Assembly: GCA_000818945.1 (NCBI GenBank)
Contig: KN805377.1
Span: forward strand, 62,001-126,000
Length of the DNA: 64,000 nucleotides
Source: Schizochytrium sp. CCTCC M209059
Lineage: Eukaryota; Sar; Bigyra; Thraustochytrida; Thraustochytriidae
Direction of reading: 5' to 3'
The notes under the pieces were generated by a model that was given only the letters and a program-made list of their open reading frames with translations, searched no databases and had not been told where the DNA came from. Shown here piece by piece: positions 38,421 through 48,257 of this stretch (positions are counted from its first letter, which is position 1; the number at the start of each line of letters is the position of its first letter). Made by a program: the position numbers and the translations under genes.

Positions 38421-41021
38421 TTAGAGCTTGTCGTAGAACTTGTCGTAGGTCGGGATCTCCTCCTTGAGGCCCTTGCGCTGGCGGATGCCGAGGACGACCT
38501 CATTGCACTTGGAGCCCGGGGTCATGGGGTCCGAGTTGAGAGCCTGCCAGTGCGAGAAGCTGTTCTGGGGGAAGGCCTTGCCACCGGTGGCGGCGCGGAG
38601 AGCGCCGGTGAAGCCGAAGGACTCCGAGACGGGAAGGTAAGCCTTGAGCTGGACAATGGGCGAACCATGGCGGACCTCCTCGGCAAAGACGTGGCCGCGG
38701 CGGGTGGTGAGCACACCGTAGATGCCACCAGTCGAGTCCTGGGGGCACGAGATATCGGCAAGGTAGACCGGCTCGAGGAGAGTGGGCGAGGCGGTGAGAA
38801 TGGACGCGTAGGTGACGCGGCGCATGGTGGGCAGGATCTGACCGGCACCACGGTGGATGGCATCAGCGTGCAGGGTGACATCGAGCACGCGCATGATGAC
38901 ACCACGGCAAACCTCGTCGGAGAGGGGACCCTCCTTGGTGGCCCACTGGAAGCCAGAGTTGCAGTGGTCCTTGATCTCGTTCAGGTACTGGACACCCTTG
39001 GTGGCGTCGACGAGAAGGTTGGGGCCAGTGCCCTCGGGGCCAAAGGCCCAGATCTTGCGCATCTCACCGACGTCGAGGCCAAAGTCATCGGCCAGGATGC
39101 GGGCGCGAGCCTTGAACTCATCGCGGGGGCCAACCTTGCCCTCCTCGATGGCGACGTCGACACCCTCGGGCATGGGCATGGCCTTGCAGAAGAGACGGTT
39201 GTGCTTGTTGACACTCTTGGAAAGGCACACCATCGAGGACTCCTCGGTGACGGTCTCACGGTACGAGACGACAGGGTCGGAGATCTTGATGGGGGCACCA
39301 CCCATGAAGTCATCGGCAAGATCCTTGAGGCAAATCTCAAGGTGGAGCTCACCGGCACCGGCGACAATGTGCTCACCGGACTCCTCGGTCTGGCACAGCA
39401 CAAGCGGGTCAGACTTGGAGAGGCGCTTGAGACCCTCAACGAGCTTGGGGAGATCCTGGGGGTTCTTGACGTCGACGGCGACGCGCACGACGGGGGACAC
39501 AGAGTACTTCATCTGGCGGAACGAGTGGGCAGACTCGATGGTGGTGATGGTACCGGTCTTGAGAAGGTACTGATCGACACCGACGAGGCAGGCGTTGTTA
39601 CCGGCGGGGACATCGGCAACCTGCTCGACGTAGCGGCCCATCTGCACGAGGGTACGCTGGATGCTCTTGAGGTAGAGATCCTTCTTCTTGCCGGCCTCGT
39701 AGTTGGGGCCGTAGATGCGGACCTTCTGGCCAGTGGCAATGGTACCGGCGAAGACACGACCGAAGGCGTAGAAGCGGCCCTTGTCGCTGGTGGGGACCAT
39801 CTTGGACACGAACATCATGAGCTCCGAGGTGCGGTCACACTGGCGGATGGCCTGGGCGCCGTCGTCGTCGAGGGGGCCGTCGTAGAGGACGTCGACACGG
39901 TACGACTGGGCGCGGCGGGGGGAGGGAAGGTGCATGACCATCATCTCCAGGATGGCATCGGCGGCCGGAAGCCACTTCTGCATGACAGGCTTGATGAGGG
40001 GCTTGCCGCGGAGCTCGAGCTGGTCCTTCTTGAGCTGGATGTCAAGGGCCTTGAGCATCTTCTGGACCTTCTTGTCCTTCTCGTCCATGATGGCGTTGCA
40101 AAGCTGCTGGATGGGGTCGAGGATGAACTGCACAAAGGCGCGCTTGAGACCGGCGTTGAGGTTGCCGTGGGCGTTACCCTTCTTCCACTTCTTGGAGGCG
40201 GAGTCAAGGAAGGTGTCACCCCACAGGCGGCGCATCATGTCCTCCGGCTTGACACCGAACTTGTCGGCGTACATGACGGCGAACTTCTTGAGGGTGAAAC
40301 CCCACTGCTGGAGGCCACTACCGAAGGCGACGGTGCCGTCAGAGGGGTCGACCTGGACGGGGCCAAGGCCGCCGGCCTCGAACTCCTTGACGGGGTCCTC
40401 GCTCTCGTAGGGGGAGATGACCACGTTCACGGACTCGACGGCCTTGCGGAAGTTCTGGTAGGCCTCCTCGGGGTCCATCTTGAGCTCGAGGAAGGCACGG
40501 TCAAGCTTGTTGACCATGAGCACGGGCTTGATCTTCTCAGCCATGGCCTGGCGGAGCACGGTCTCGGTCTGCACACAGACACCCTCAATGCAGTCAACGA
40601 CGACGAGGGCACCATCGGTGATGCGCAGGGCGGCAGTCACCTCGGACGAGAAATCGACATGGCCGGGCGAGTCGATAAGGTTGATCATGTACGAGTTCTT
40701 GGCGCCGCCATCCTCGCCGACGGTGGTCTCGCCTTCGATGACCTTGCCGGCATCGTCGGTCCAGTACTTCTCCTTGTCGTACTTGAAGAACATAGAGATA
40801 CCGGTGGACTTGATGGTCACACCGCGCTCCTGCTCATCCTCACGGGTATCGGTGAAACGGGCGTCACCGGCGTTCTTGGCGGCGATAATACCGGCCTTGG
40901 ACACCAGGGAGTCCGTAAGAGTCGACTTGCCGTGATCGACGTGGGCGATCACACTCATCGAGCGGATCTGGTCGGGGTGGTTCATCATCTCCCGGAGCTG
41001 GTCCATCGTGAAGTTAACCAT
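38421..41021 (-). CDS. EEF2: Elongation factor eEF2
   Basis: 866-residue translational GTPase that drives ribosomal translocation in the cytosol. G1 is AHVDHGKSTLTD, the switch II/G3 motif is DSPGHVDFSSEV, and G4 is NKLDRAF. Residues after TRRGHVFAEE belong to the last domain. The diphthamide loop reads LHADAIHRGAGQILP; the His of HRGAGQ is the modification site, and the common third Gly is Ala here. The start ATG at 41021 gives the canonical MVNFTMDQLREMM. Codon use is extremely biased to C/G-ending codons, consistent with very high expression. That bias also leaves long open frames on the opposite strand. No intron is visible. Confidence 0.99.
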   Translation of the reverse strand: MVNFTMDQLREMMNHPDQIRSMSVIAHVDHGKSTLTDSLVSKAGIIAAKNAGDARFTDTREDEQERGVTIKSTGISMFFKYDKEKYWTDDAGKVIEGETTVGEDGGAKNSYMINLIDSPGHVDFSSEVTAALRITDGALVVVDCIEGVCVQTETVLRQAMAEKIKPVLMVNKLDRAFLELKMDPEEAYQNFRKAVESVNVVISPYESEDPVKEFEAGGLGPVQVDPSDGTVAFGSGLQQWGFTLKKFAVMYADKFGVKPEDMMRRLWGDTFLDSASKKWKKGNAHGNLNAGLKRAFVQFILDPIQQLCNAIMDEKDKKVQKMLKALDIQLKKDQLELRGKPLIKPVMQKWLPAADAILEMMVMHLPSPRRAQSYRVDVLYDGPLDDDGAQAIRQCDRTSELMMFVSKMVPTSDKGRFYAFGRVFAGTIATGQKVRIYGPNYEAGKKKDLYLKSIQRTLVQMGRYVEQVADVPAGNNACLVGVDQYLLKTGTITTIESAHSFRQMKYSVSPVVRVAVDVKNPQDLPKLVEGLKRLSKSDPLVLCQTEESGEHIVAGAGELHLEICLKDLADDFMGGAPIKISDPVVSYRETVTEESSMVCLSKSVNKHNRLFCKAMPMPEGVDVAIEEGKVGPRDEFKARARILADDFGLDVGEMRKIWAFGPEGTGPNLLVDATKGVQYLNEIKDHCNSGFQWATKEGPLSDEVCRGVIMRVLDVTLHADAIHRGAGQILPTMRRVTYASILTASPTLLEPVYLADISCPQDSTGGIYGVLTTRRGHVFAEEVRHGSPIVQLKAYLPVSESFGFTGALRAATGGKAFPQNSFSHWQALNSDPMTPGSKCNEVVLGIRQRKGLKEEIPTYDKFYDKL

Positions 41022-42212
41022 CTTGCCTTGCGATTGGTGGAGCCCTGGGGCTCGAGTGCTTGCACCTGCTGCTCTGCCGTCTGCTGTCTCCCTTCTGCGA
41101 TTGATTGCAATCCAAAGTCCGTGTCGTCGGTTCGCCAGTCAGTCAGTCACTCGGTCGTTCCATCTACATTTCCGATTTGCTCTCGCTCGCCTTCTGTCTT
41201 CTGCCTTCCCTTCCCTTCCCTCTCTCTCTCTCTCTCTCTTGACTTGTCGAATCCATTCGCTTGCTTGAATGGCACAAGCAGGACAGAGAGTAGACTAGAT
41301 AGATTCCCTCCTCTCTCTCTCTCCGCACGATCCGCGCGCGATCCTGTGCTTTTCTGCGCCCGCGCCGCTAACGCGCGCGCTGCTTTCTGCTGCGCGGCGC
41401 TGTGCTGCACCACGCCGCGCCGCGCCATGCCATGCCCTCGCACGCAAGACGGGCAGACCAGCCTAGGCTGGCTGGCTGGCTGGCTGGCTGGTTGGTGGCG
41501 GCATGCACGGCTGGCTCCGGCGCCGCCGCTCCGCCATGCAGGGGACTCGAGCGCGCGCGCGCGAAGGCGCGAGAGGGAGAGCGAGGGAGGGAGAGAGACG
41601 GGCGTGGGCCCAGCACGAGCGGAGCTCGAGCGCGCGACGCGGCCCGCGCGGGGCCGTCGCCGCGGCGCGCAAGCGGGTGGCACCTACCTCGGTCGCCGTC
41701 AAAGGGGTCTGTTTGCCAGTGATCTGTCTCGCGCAGAAGATTAGCGACATAGGGGGCCCAAGATACGCGCACTGCCCCCGCGCCTTTACCCACTTGCTGC
41801 GCGACATACCCGACTTGCCGCCCCGGATACGACACTTGCGCGCCGCGCCCTGCGCCGCGCTCGAATGGACGGTCGGCAGCGCGCCCCTCTCCCACTGCGT
41901 CGATCACCACTGCGATTCTTCCCACGGTCGTTGCCTCTCATCACACTGAGATTATCTGGGTTGATGATTGGTCCACCACTGAGAATTACACGACTGAGGT
42001 GTGGAAGAAAATAAGGATCAATTTTACCTGATAGAGTTTTACCGTGAGTAAAGGAAAGTTCTTTGTGCACGCGGTGCGCGAGAAGATCACTCGCGAGACT
42101 TGGTCCAAGAGCGGTCGATAACCTCCCTTTGAGAGGATTTAATTTCAGTGTCGGAGAAATATTTCGAGGGGAATAAAAACACAGTGGTCGCGGGGCGCTC
42201 GCTTTCTCTGCG
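41022..42212. other. Region upstream of eEF2
   Basis: About 1.2 kb. Near the start codon are CTCT/TCTC runs (41215-41240 and 41308-41325); further up is a CTGG run (about 41467-41495). The motif cluster at 41762-41842 lies 740-820 bases from the ATG. The part at 41940-42210 has lower GC. The eEF2 leader may contain an intron. No additional gene supported. Confidence 0.5.
41762..41842 (-). promoter_or_regulatory. GCAAGTGSGSTAT motif cluster 3
   Basis: On the minus strand four related sites are packed in 81 bases: GCAAGTGTCGTATCC, GCAAGTCGGGTATG, GCAAGTGGGTAAA and GGCAGTGCGCGTATC. All point the same way as eEF2. Confidence 0.5.
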
Positions 42213-43283
42213 CTAGATGGTGAAGCGCCTCGCGGAGGGGAACGCAGGGACTCGAGAGAGGCGCGTGTTTTCTGCGTCGTGGACGCGCTCGACTGCGAAT
42301 GCGACTGCGACTTCGGCGACATCTTCGTGACCAAGAGCCTCGTCGCGGTCGTCTTGTTGGTCTCTGTCGAGCTTGTTGCGGAGCTTGTTGCGGACGAGAG
42401 AACAGCCGGCTCCAATGTCTTGTTGCTCTGCAGTGGCGGCAGCGGCGGCGCCGAGAGCTGCTGCAGGGACCTGCTTGGGCTCAAGCTTGCGGACCTTAGC
42501 GACGCGACACGAGAGAGGCCCACCCCGCACGGTGGCCGCGAGCGACGACGCAGCGCATGACAACACTCGCAGGCGCGTTGGCATGTGCTTGCGCGTGCGC
42601 TTGCGCGTAGAGTACAAGGCTGTCGCTCTCTTCCCAGTTGCAACGGGAGCGTGAGACGGCTCAAGAGGAGGAAGCGACGAGGCCAGGCAGCCAGTAGGAA
42701 GAGTCTCCGTCGGTTCCAAGACCCTTACATCGTTATTGTCATCGTCGTCGTTGTTGTCGTCGTCGATGTTGTCCGCGTGGCCCAGATCTGCGAGCAGGGC
42801 GGCATCCTCGGGGTTGAGGGCGAGCGGACAGGATTGAAAGAGAGGCGTAACCTCGGAAAAGTTCTCTTGGCATGCCAACTTGAACTTGAGCAGGGTACAG
42901 GCAGCGACGGCTTGCACTTGCGCCTCCTCCAAAAGACTAGCTGTCGTCTCAGGTTCCGGCGCCAGGGAGGCTTCAAGGCCGCCTCTTGTAGCAATGTCCT
43001 TGACCGATTGCATAAAAGCACTGGCGCGGTCTTGAATCACGAGCTCGCGGGCTGTTCGACATTCCTTGCACAAAGAGGGAGCTGTGCTAAGGTGAAATTG
43101 TCCACTTCCTTTGCGCTCGCCGCGTCTCCTGTGTCTGAGCTCGAGAGCTTCCACGGACGCTTCTACGAGCATACTGAGCTTGGTTTGCTTTTTCAAATTC
43201 CACGCGTCCAGCGGGTCTTGGATCCACTTGTGGCGGTCGTCCTTTTGCAGATCGAGCACCTCGAACCACACAAGATCGTCCAT
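42213..43283 (-). CDS. Hypothetical protein with Asp/Asn linker
   Basis: 356 residues from ATG 43283; no family recognised. The first 150 residues look like a folded, helix-rich region (MDDLVWFEVLDLQKDDRHKW, then ELVIQDRASAFMQSVKDIA). This part is followed by an acidic DDDNNDDDDNND stretch near 175-187. The last 150 residues are basic and Ala/Arg-rich (KRTRKHMPTRLRVLSCAASS), compatible with disorder and nuclear localisation. The opposite strand is also open over part of the gene (42585-43532), so strand choice rests on the ATG and the more protein-like N-terminus. Function unknown. Confidence 0.5.
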   Translation of the reverse strand: MDDLVWFEVLDLQKDDRHKWIQDPLDAWNLKKQTKLSMLVEASVEALELRHRRRGERKGSGQFHLSTAPSLCKECRTARELVIQDRASAFMQSVKDIATRGGLEASLAPEPETTASLLEEAQVQAVAACTLLKFKLACQENFSEVTPLFQSCPLALNPEDAALLADLGHADNIDDDNNDDDDNNDVRVLEPTETLPTGCLASSLPPLEPSHAPVATGKRATALYSTRKRTRKHMPTRLRVLSCAASSLAATVRGGPLSCRVAKVRKLEPKQVPAAALGAAAAATAEQQDIGAGCSLVRNKLRNKLDRDQQDDRDEALGHEDVAEVAVAFAVERVHDAENTRLSRVPAFPSARRFTI

Positions 43284-43848
43284 CTTCGCTCCTCCCCTGC
43301 CTTGCCTTGCCTTGCCTTGCCTTACTTTGTCACGCGCTGCTCTACCCTGTCCCTTGTCGAGCGTCTTTTGCGATTGGTCGCCTTGTGTCGCCTGTGCGCT
43401 CTCGGATTTGAATTTTTTCCCTTCTTGTCATCATCGCCACTGCAACTGCGGTGGTTGGGACGCGCGCTGGCTGACCGGCCAAGTGCGCGCTCGATTCTGG
43501 CGGGCGCTAATCAACATAAAAAGAGAAGGTGAGGGGCAGGGCCAAGCAAGGGGGACTCGGATGTGAGAATAAGTACGGCGACGCGCAAGGAATCGAGTGA
43601 GGCGTGAAGAATTGAGCCCATCATTATAGCGGACTCATGCATCGCGGATGTTGTTCGAGAAAATGACTTTGGTGTCTCTCAATAAAGCAAATACGGATGC
43701 GAACGCGAACGCGAACGCGAACGCGCATCAGCTTCTCAAGACAAGATCTGCATGATGTTGTCGGTAAGAATTTCTTGCCCCTGACAATATGGTCACGACA
43801 CATCTTGCAATTATTTTTTAATAAGAGTCGGTTCCAGTGCTGGAAGCG

Positions 43849-43879
<31 letters not shown>

Positions 43880-43926
43880 GAGACAGAGAGAACACATACG
43901 AAAGCTTGGTTGACCCCGTCAGAAGA
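43284..43926. other. Intergenic region
   Basis: 643 bases with CCTTG repeats (about 43300-43325), a GAACGC hexanucleotide run (about 43697-43725) and a GAGA run (43850-43885). No gene seen. Confidence 0.55.
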
Positions 43927-46341
43927 TCAGGTCTCGTCGTTGTCGAGCGATCTGTCTGAGAGGATTCTACGAATAAAACGCTCGCGTTCCTCCTCATTGT
44001 GCTGAACAAGATTACGCGTAGAACCTACGTAGCCTGTCGGCGGGTAATAGCTCTTGTTGCGCTGGAAGGCCGCCCGGCGCGCCTCAATCGCCCGGGCGCC
44101 ACCGCCCTCTTCTTCGTCGTCACTGAGCCCCGAGTCAGTGCGCAGTCGCTGGAGAACAAGCTGAGGATTAGAGAGCAGCGGGTTCTGCGCGCCGTCATCG
44201 TCATCGTCATCAAAGAGCCGACCTTGGCTCTTCTTGATCCAGCGTCTCATAAAGTGCTTCTTGAACGGCGTATGCCGCACACGCAAAGCTTCGCGAAAGC
44301 GCATGAGCGTAAAAGCAAAAAGCATAAGCGTCATACCAAATACCACTTGCAAGAAACATGGGGCCCAGCTGAGAGCAGTGTCGTCCAGAAGACTAAACGT
44401 GGAAATCACGCCGTAGAGCGAGCACGCGACGCAAACACCAATCATACCAAGCTGGCCGCCAAGTCCCCAGAGGATGGCGCCCACGTTGCCGTCATTCAAA
44501 TAAATCTTGCGCTGCTCTGAAGCGTAAAAGTGGTCAAAGCTGACTCCCAGGGCCTTGTCCTCCTCGGTGAGGTCCTTGGGCGACACAAGCAGCGTACCCG
44601 TGAGAGGATCTTCTGCCGCAATGCCGCGCTGGTGAAGAGAAATGCCAGCCGAGATAAGCGCTAGATCCTTGCTTGTAGTAATCGGGTATCTCAGCTTGAC
44701 CACAAAGGAAACAATATTAGTAAAGGTGGGGAAGAAAGCAAAGATGAGCTGAATCGCAAACTTGACCGTCTCATTCTGCTCTGCCGCTAGCGTTGTCGTC
44801 TCGCCGTCGGCGTCGCAGCCCGTCGAGCTCTCGACAAAGCCGAGGGCGCTGATGATGGCCAGAGGCAACGCCTGCGCTGGAATCGCAACCAGCTTGGGCA
44901 CGAGCGAAGAAAAAACGGTGAATTGGGCCTCGCGGCGCTCCCCGGCGCCAGACGATAGCTCGTCATAGTCAATGGTGTCGGCCAAGTTGGCGTCGCTCAG
45001 AAACTTGCCGCCAAAGGGAATTCCGTTAAACACAGTAACAACGATGGCCGTCTTCCAATCCTGGGGCTGGACAATAATGTACAGCCCATTGGACAGACCA
45101 TTGAAGAGATTGTACGCCAGCCACGCACGGTAGCGGCCAAACCGACGGGCCACAAAACCCCAAAACGGCGTACCAATGATTGCGGAAATGAAGAGTGCGC
45201 CGAGCGCGAATCCGAGAAAGATCTCGTCCGTCATGAACTCAATGCCCGCCTTGGATGGCTGCAGGTAGTACTTTACGTAAAAGGGAAGGATGGACGCCAG
45301 CGAGTACCATCCGATCGAGTCAATAAACCACGACGCCAGCAGGACGCGAAAGGGGGCATTGCCGAAGCTGCGCAGCACCGAAGGAACTAGAGGCACGGCG
45401 GCCTGGCCTTGAAAGCCCTCAACACGCTCGGCCACATTCGCAGCCAGATTACCCACGGCCACGACGTAGTACACGGCAAAGAAAGCGCCCGTCGCGAAGA
45501 AAGCCCACTCTTTGCTCAGTCCCGCCGTCTCGAGGAGCGGCGGGGTGATGGCGCCGATCAGCGTTCCGAGAAAGCCGAGAATGCTTTGCGCAAAGTAGAG
45601 ACCCTGGCGCGCCTCAGACGAGTCAGAGAGCTCGGGACCCAACGCGTTGTATGGCACGTTGCACACGGTGTCCCACAGGTAAAAGAATACAAAGGTGAAG
45701 CCATACCAATAAGCGTACAAGGTCTTGTCATCTTCGTTGTTGCCGCCCACAAGCGTGTAGAGGTTGCTCCCGTCCGTGTCGGTACCATTCAGCGCGCACG
45801 TCGCAGTGTCATCGGTGGGGCGAATGACGCCGACACCAAGCAGCAGGATGATGGCCGTGCCGTAGAACAGACATCCCCCGAGCATGTATGGAAGACGGCG
45901 GCCCCAGCGCCAACGCGTCGCGTCTGAGATCCAGCTCATGATCGGGTCGGTGAAGACGTCGATACTGCGCGCTAGAGCGGTAAAGAAGGCCAAGTACGCG
46001 AGCGGGGCACCGAGGTACTCGTACAGAAGTGTCGCGTGCACAGCAAGGAGCATGTAGAGTGCGAGTACGGCGAACTGCGGCGCAGCAAAGGATGCCTTTA
46101 CACACGCCTGAATCTCGGTTGTGGCGACCTCGTACTCATCATCGTTGTCCTTGAAGCTGCTCCGCGGTCGGATGCGCTGGAGCTTGAACTGGAAGCCGCG
46201 CTGATAGTTCGCTAAGCGGAGGATGCGTCTACGCAGAGAGTCCTGCGAGGTATCGCCGGAATCGACGGTCGACACCTCGGCGCTCGACCTTGCAACGTCC
46301 GCCATGGGCGCCACCTCGCCGCGAAGCTTGTCCCGCGCCAT
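43927..46341 (-). CDS. GPH-type major facilitator superfamily symporter
   Basis: 804-residue membrane protein of the MFS_2 / glycoside-pentoside-hexuronide:cation symporter group (also MFSD2-like). The family signature RSIDVFTDPIMSWISDATRWRWGRRLPYMLGG lies after the first two helices. The second-half landmark LADTIDYDELSSGAGERREAQFTVFSSLVPKL is also intact. About 12 helices can be traced. It is much longer than bacterial members (about 450-500). It has an N-terminal cytosolic region of about 75 residues, a large loop with SPKDLTEEDKALGVSFDHFYASEQRK between late helices, and an acidic/Arg-rich C-terminal tail of about 110 residues. Substrate may be a sugar or lysolipid; it cannot be decided. 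ATG 46341 sits just inside a CAG-rich leader. Confidence 0.9.
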   Translation of the reverse strand: MARDKLRGEVAPMADVARSSAEVSTVDSGDTSQDSLRRRILRLANYQRGFQFKLQRIRPRSSFKDNDDEYEVATTEIQACVKASFAAPQFAVLALYMLLAVHATLLYEYLGAPLAYLAFFTALARSIDVFTDPIMSWISDATRWRWGRRLPYMLGGCLFYGTAIILLLGVGVIRPTDDTATCALNGTDTDGSNLYTLVGGNNEDDKTLYAYWYGFTFVFFYLWDTVCNVPYNALGPELSDSSEARQGLYFAQSILGFLGTLIGAITPPLLETAGLSKEWAFFATGAFFAVYYVVAVGNLAANVAERVEGFQGQAAVPLVPSVLRSFGNAPFRVLLASWFIDSIGWYSLASILPFYVKYYLQPSKAGIEFMTDEIFLGFALGALFISAIIGTPFWGFVARRFGRYRAWLAYNLFNGLSNGLYIIVQPQDWKTAIVVTVFNGIPFGGKFLSDANLADTIDYDELSSGAGERREAQFTVFSSLVPKLVAIPAQALPLAIISALGFVESSTGCDADGETTTLAAEQNETVKFAIQLIFAFFPTFTNIVSFVVKLRYPITTSKDLALISAGISLHQRGIAAEDPLTGTLLVSPKDLTEEDKALGVSFDHFYASEQRKIYLNDGNVGAILWGLGGQLGMIGVCVACSLYGVISTFSLLDDTALSWAPCFLQVVFGMTLMLFAFTLMRFREALRVRHTPFKKHFMRRWIKKSQGRLFDDDDDDGAQNPLLSNPQLVLQRLRTDSGLSDDEEEGGGARAIEARRAAFQRNKSYYPPTGYVGSTRNLVQHNEEERERFIRRILSDRSLDNDET

Positions 46342-46349
46342 CCTCGCTT

Positions 46350-46391
<42 letters not shown>

Positions 46392-47296
46392 GGTAGCAGA
46401 GCAGCGGCCTAAACCTCCGCTCGCTCGCTGCTATTTGCTGCTCGGTCAGCACGTGCCGGCTTCTTCTTCTTCTTCTTCTTCTTCTTCGGCAGCAGCCCGC
46501 GTCCCTCCGCTCGCTTCCTCCCTCCGGCAGGGGCGGCGCAGAGCGCGGCGTCGCGTTCGGGGCTTGCTGCGCGCCCGCCCTGCCTGTCCGGCCTGGACTC
46601 GCTCTGCTCTGCTCGGTCTGCTCTGTCTGCACTGTCTGCTCTGCAATGCGAGCGAGGGAGCGAGGGAGCGAGGGAGCGAGCGAGCGAGCGAGCAAGTGCG
46701 TCCGGCGCGTGCCTCGGCTTAGCTTCTATGGTTCTGCGCGTACAGTGCGCTATCCCGCGGGCCAATGCGGTATGGCTTAGGTTTGCACAGCCAGCACAGC
46801 CAGCACGGGTGGCTGGCTGTACGTATAAGTAATAGTAAGAAAGAACTGGAACATTGTCCCTAACTCAACGTTAATGCTGAATGTGAGTGCGTCGAGGCCT
46901 CCGGAGACGCAGACAGGCACGGCACAAGACTAGCAGCCGGCGCACACAGCAACAGCTGCAGGCAGGCCAAGGAGAAGCACGGAGGGCCTCGCGGCAGCTT
47001 ACAGCTGGCCATGGATGGCGACTTACTCAAACTTTTACTTTGGGCCTTATCCATGGATGGACGGGTGTGCGCGCCAGCTTGCTATTGCTTTCGCCCAAAC
47101 CAAGAGAAGAAGCTTACTGGTACCGAGCGGGTCGTGACGAGCTTTGCGCTGCATACGTGGCGGGCCCCACTGCTTACTAGTGCCCGCTTCATCGCTCTGG
47201 CCCATGGTGGTACCTAGGCCTATAGTATAAATAGCTAATTTACAAACTGGATCATGAAATTGAGAGAAAATTCTAACCAAAGCTTGTGGCGCAGAG
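46342..47296. other. Region upstream of the MFS gene with CAG and TTC repeats
   Basis: 955 bases. A CAG run (46351-46387) and a TTC run (about 46462-46486) lie near the MFS start. GAGC repeats (46655-46690) and the motif pair at 46742-46775 follow. The rest, up to the SRPBCC stop, has no recognised gene. Confidence 0.6.
46742..46775 (+). promoter_or_regulatory. GCAAGTGSGSTAT motif pair 4
   Basis: Two weaker copies on the plus strand: ACAGTGCGCTATCC and CCAATGCGGTATGG, about 400 bases upstream of the MFS start. They share the TGCGSTAT core with clusters 1 and 5. Confidence 0.35.
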
Positions 47297-47896
47297 CTAC
47301 GATGCCGACATCTGTGACGCCGCTTGCGACGCTTCCAGCGACTTTAAACTCGTGTTGAGGCCAAAGTAGGCGAGGCCGCGCGCCAGCCAGCCAAGCAAAA
47401 GATATGGCTTGGCCCGCATAGTCCAGCTTACAAGGGTGGTGCCGTCGCCTTGGTCCTCGAACACAACAATACCACGATGGTATGACGCAGGAAAGCCTGA
47501 AAAGCACGTGTAAAGGATCTCCTTGCCTGGATCGACGCTCAAGATCTGCTCCTTTACGGCGAAAATAGCACGAGTCGCCCCCACTCGGTTACCGTCGCCG
47601 GCGTATACCATTTTTACGGGCGCGAGCTGCGGCCCTAAAACTACGGATTGCATGCCGCCTTGATCCCAGACTACGTCTAGCCATGCCTGCATGACCTCCT
47701 CGGGGCTGCCCTCAATCTTCTTGGTGTACGTGGCAGCAAGGACGCCAGGCGGCTCCTCGCGCTCCTTGAGAAGTGCACGACGAGTTGCTTCCCATGGGGA
47801 CTCCGCTTCCGCTGCCGACGATCCACTTCGCGATGCGACGTTGACGCTGCTCGACACACGTTGCCGCGCCCGGCCCGTCGTCCGCTCGGCCGCCAT
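47297..47896 (-). CDS. SRPBCC/START-like domain protein
   Basis: 199 residues from ATG 47896. Residues 1-45 are Arg/Ser/Ala-rich and may be a targeting or disordered region. Residues 50-180 resemble the polyketide-cyclase/SRPBCC helix-grip fold: AATYTKKIEGSPEEVMQAW at the start, a GVGATRAIF-like strand pair, and the closing DGTTLVSWTMRAKP followed by a long C-terminal helix. Such proteins bind small hydrophobic ligands. Function unknown. The frame continues upstream through a CGCAA pentanucleotide repeat but without ATG. Confidence 0.75.
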   Translation of the reverse strand: MAAERTTGRARQRVSSSVNVASRSGSSAAEAESPWEATRRALLKEREEPPGVLAATYTKKIEGSPEEVMQAWLDVVWDQGGMQSVVLGPQLAPVKMVYAGDGNRVGATRAIFAVKEQILSVDPGKEILYTCFSGFPASYHRGIVVFEDQGDGTTLVSWTMRAKPYLLLGWLARGLAYFGLNTSLKSLEASQAASQMSAS

Positions 47897-48257
47897 CGGG
47901 GCGTCTGCACGCGCTTGGCGTCTGCACGCGCTCCAGCGCCCGCGCAGCTCTTGTCTTGCGCGCGCAAGAGGGATCTCCACGATTGTGGTTTTGGAGAATC
48001 CGTCAGTCGATTGAGGGCGGTCTACTGTGGAAAGCAGACAGCCAACACAACGCAACGTAACGCAACGCAACGCAACGCAACGCAACGCAACGCAACGCAA
48101 CGCAACGCAACGCAACTTGAAGGCCCAATTTCTACTGGCAAGATTAAACACAACAGCTTGGTGATCAAAGTCGTCAAAAAACTAGCTCTGAGGCTTGGAA
48201 AAGTTATACTACCCAGTATACGTACTAACTAGAAATGAGGATGCAACCTTGAAAGGA
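47897..48257. repeat. Upstream region with CGCAA pentanucleotide array
   Basis: Contains about 13 copies of CGCAA at 48050-48115, one with a T substitution. The remainder separates the SRPBCC start from the 3' end of the helicase gene. Confidence 0.9.

Noticed and set aside
38406..41744. 1,112-codon plus-strand open frame opposite eEF2
   Set aside because: It is the antisense of eEF2, produced by strong C/G-ending codon bias; it shows no domain of its own. Similar antisense frames lie opposite OAT (53197-54252) and the helicase (48195-49628).
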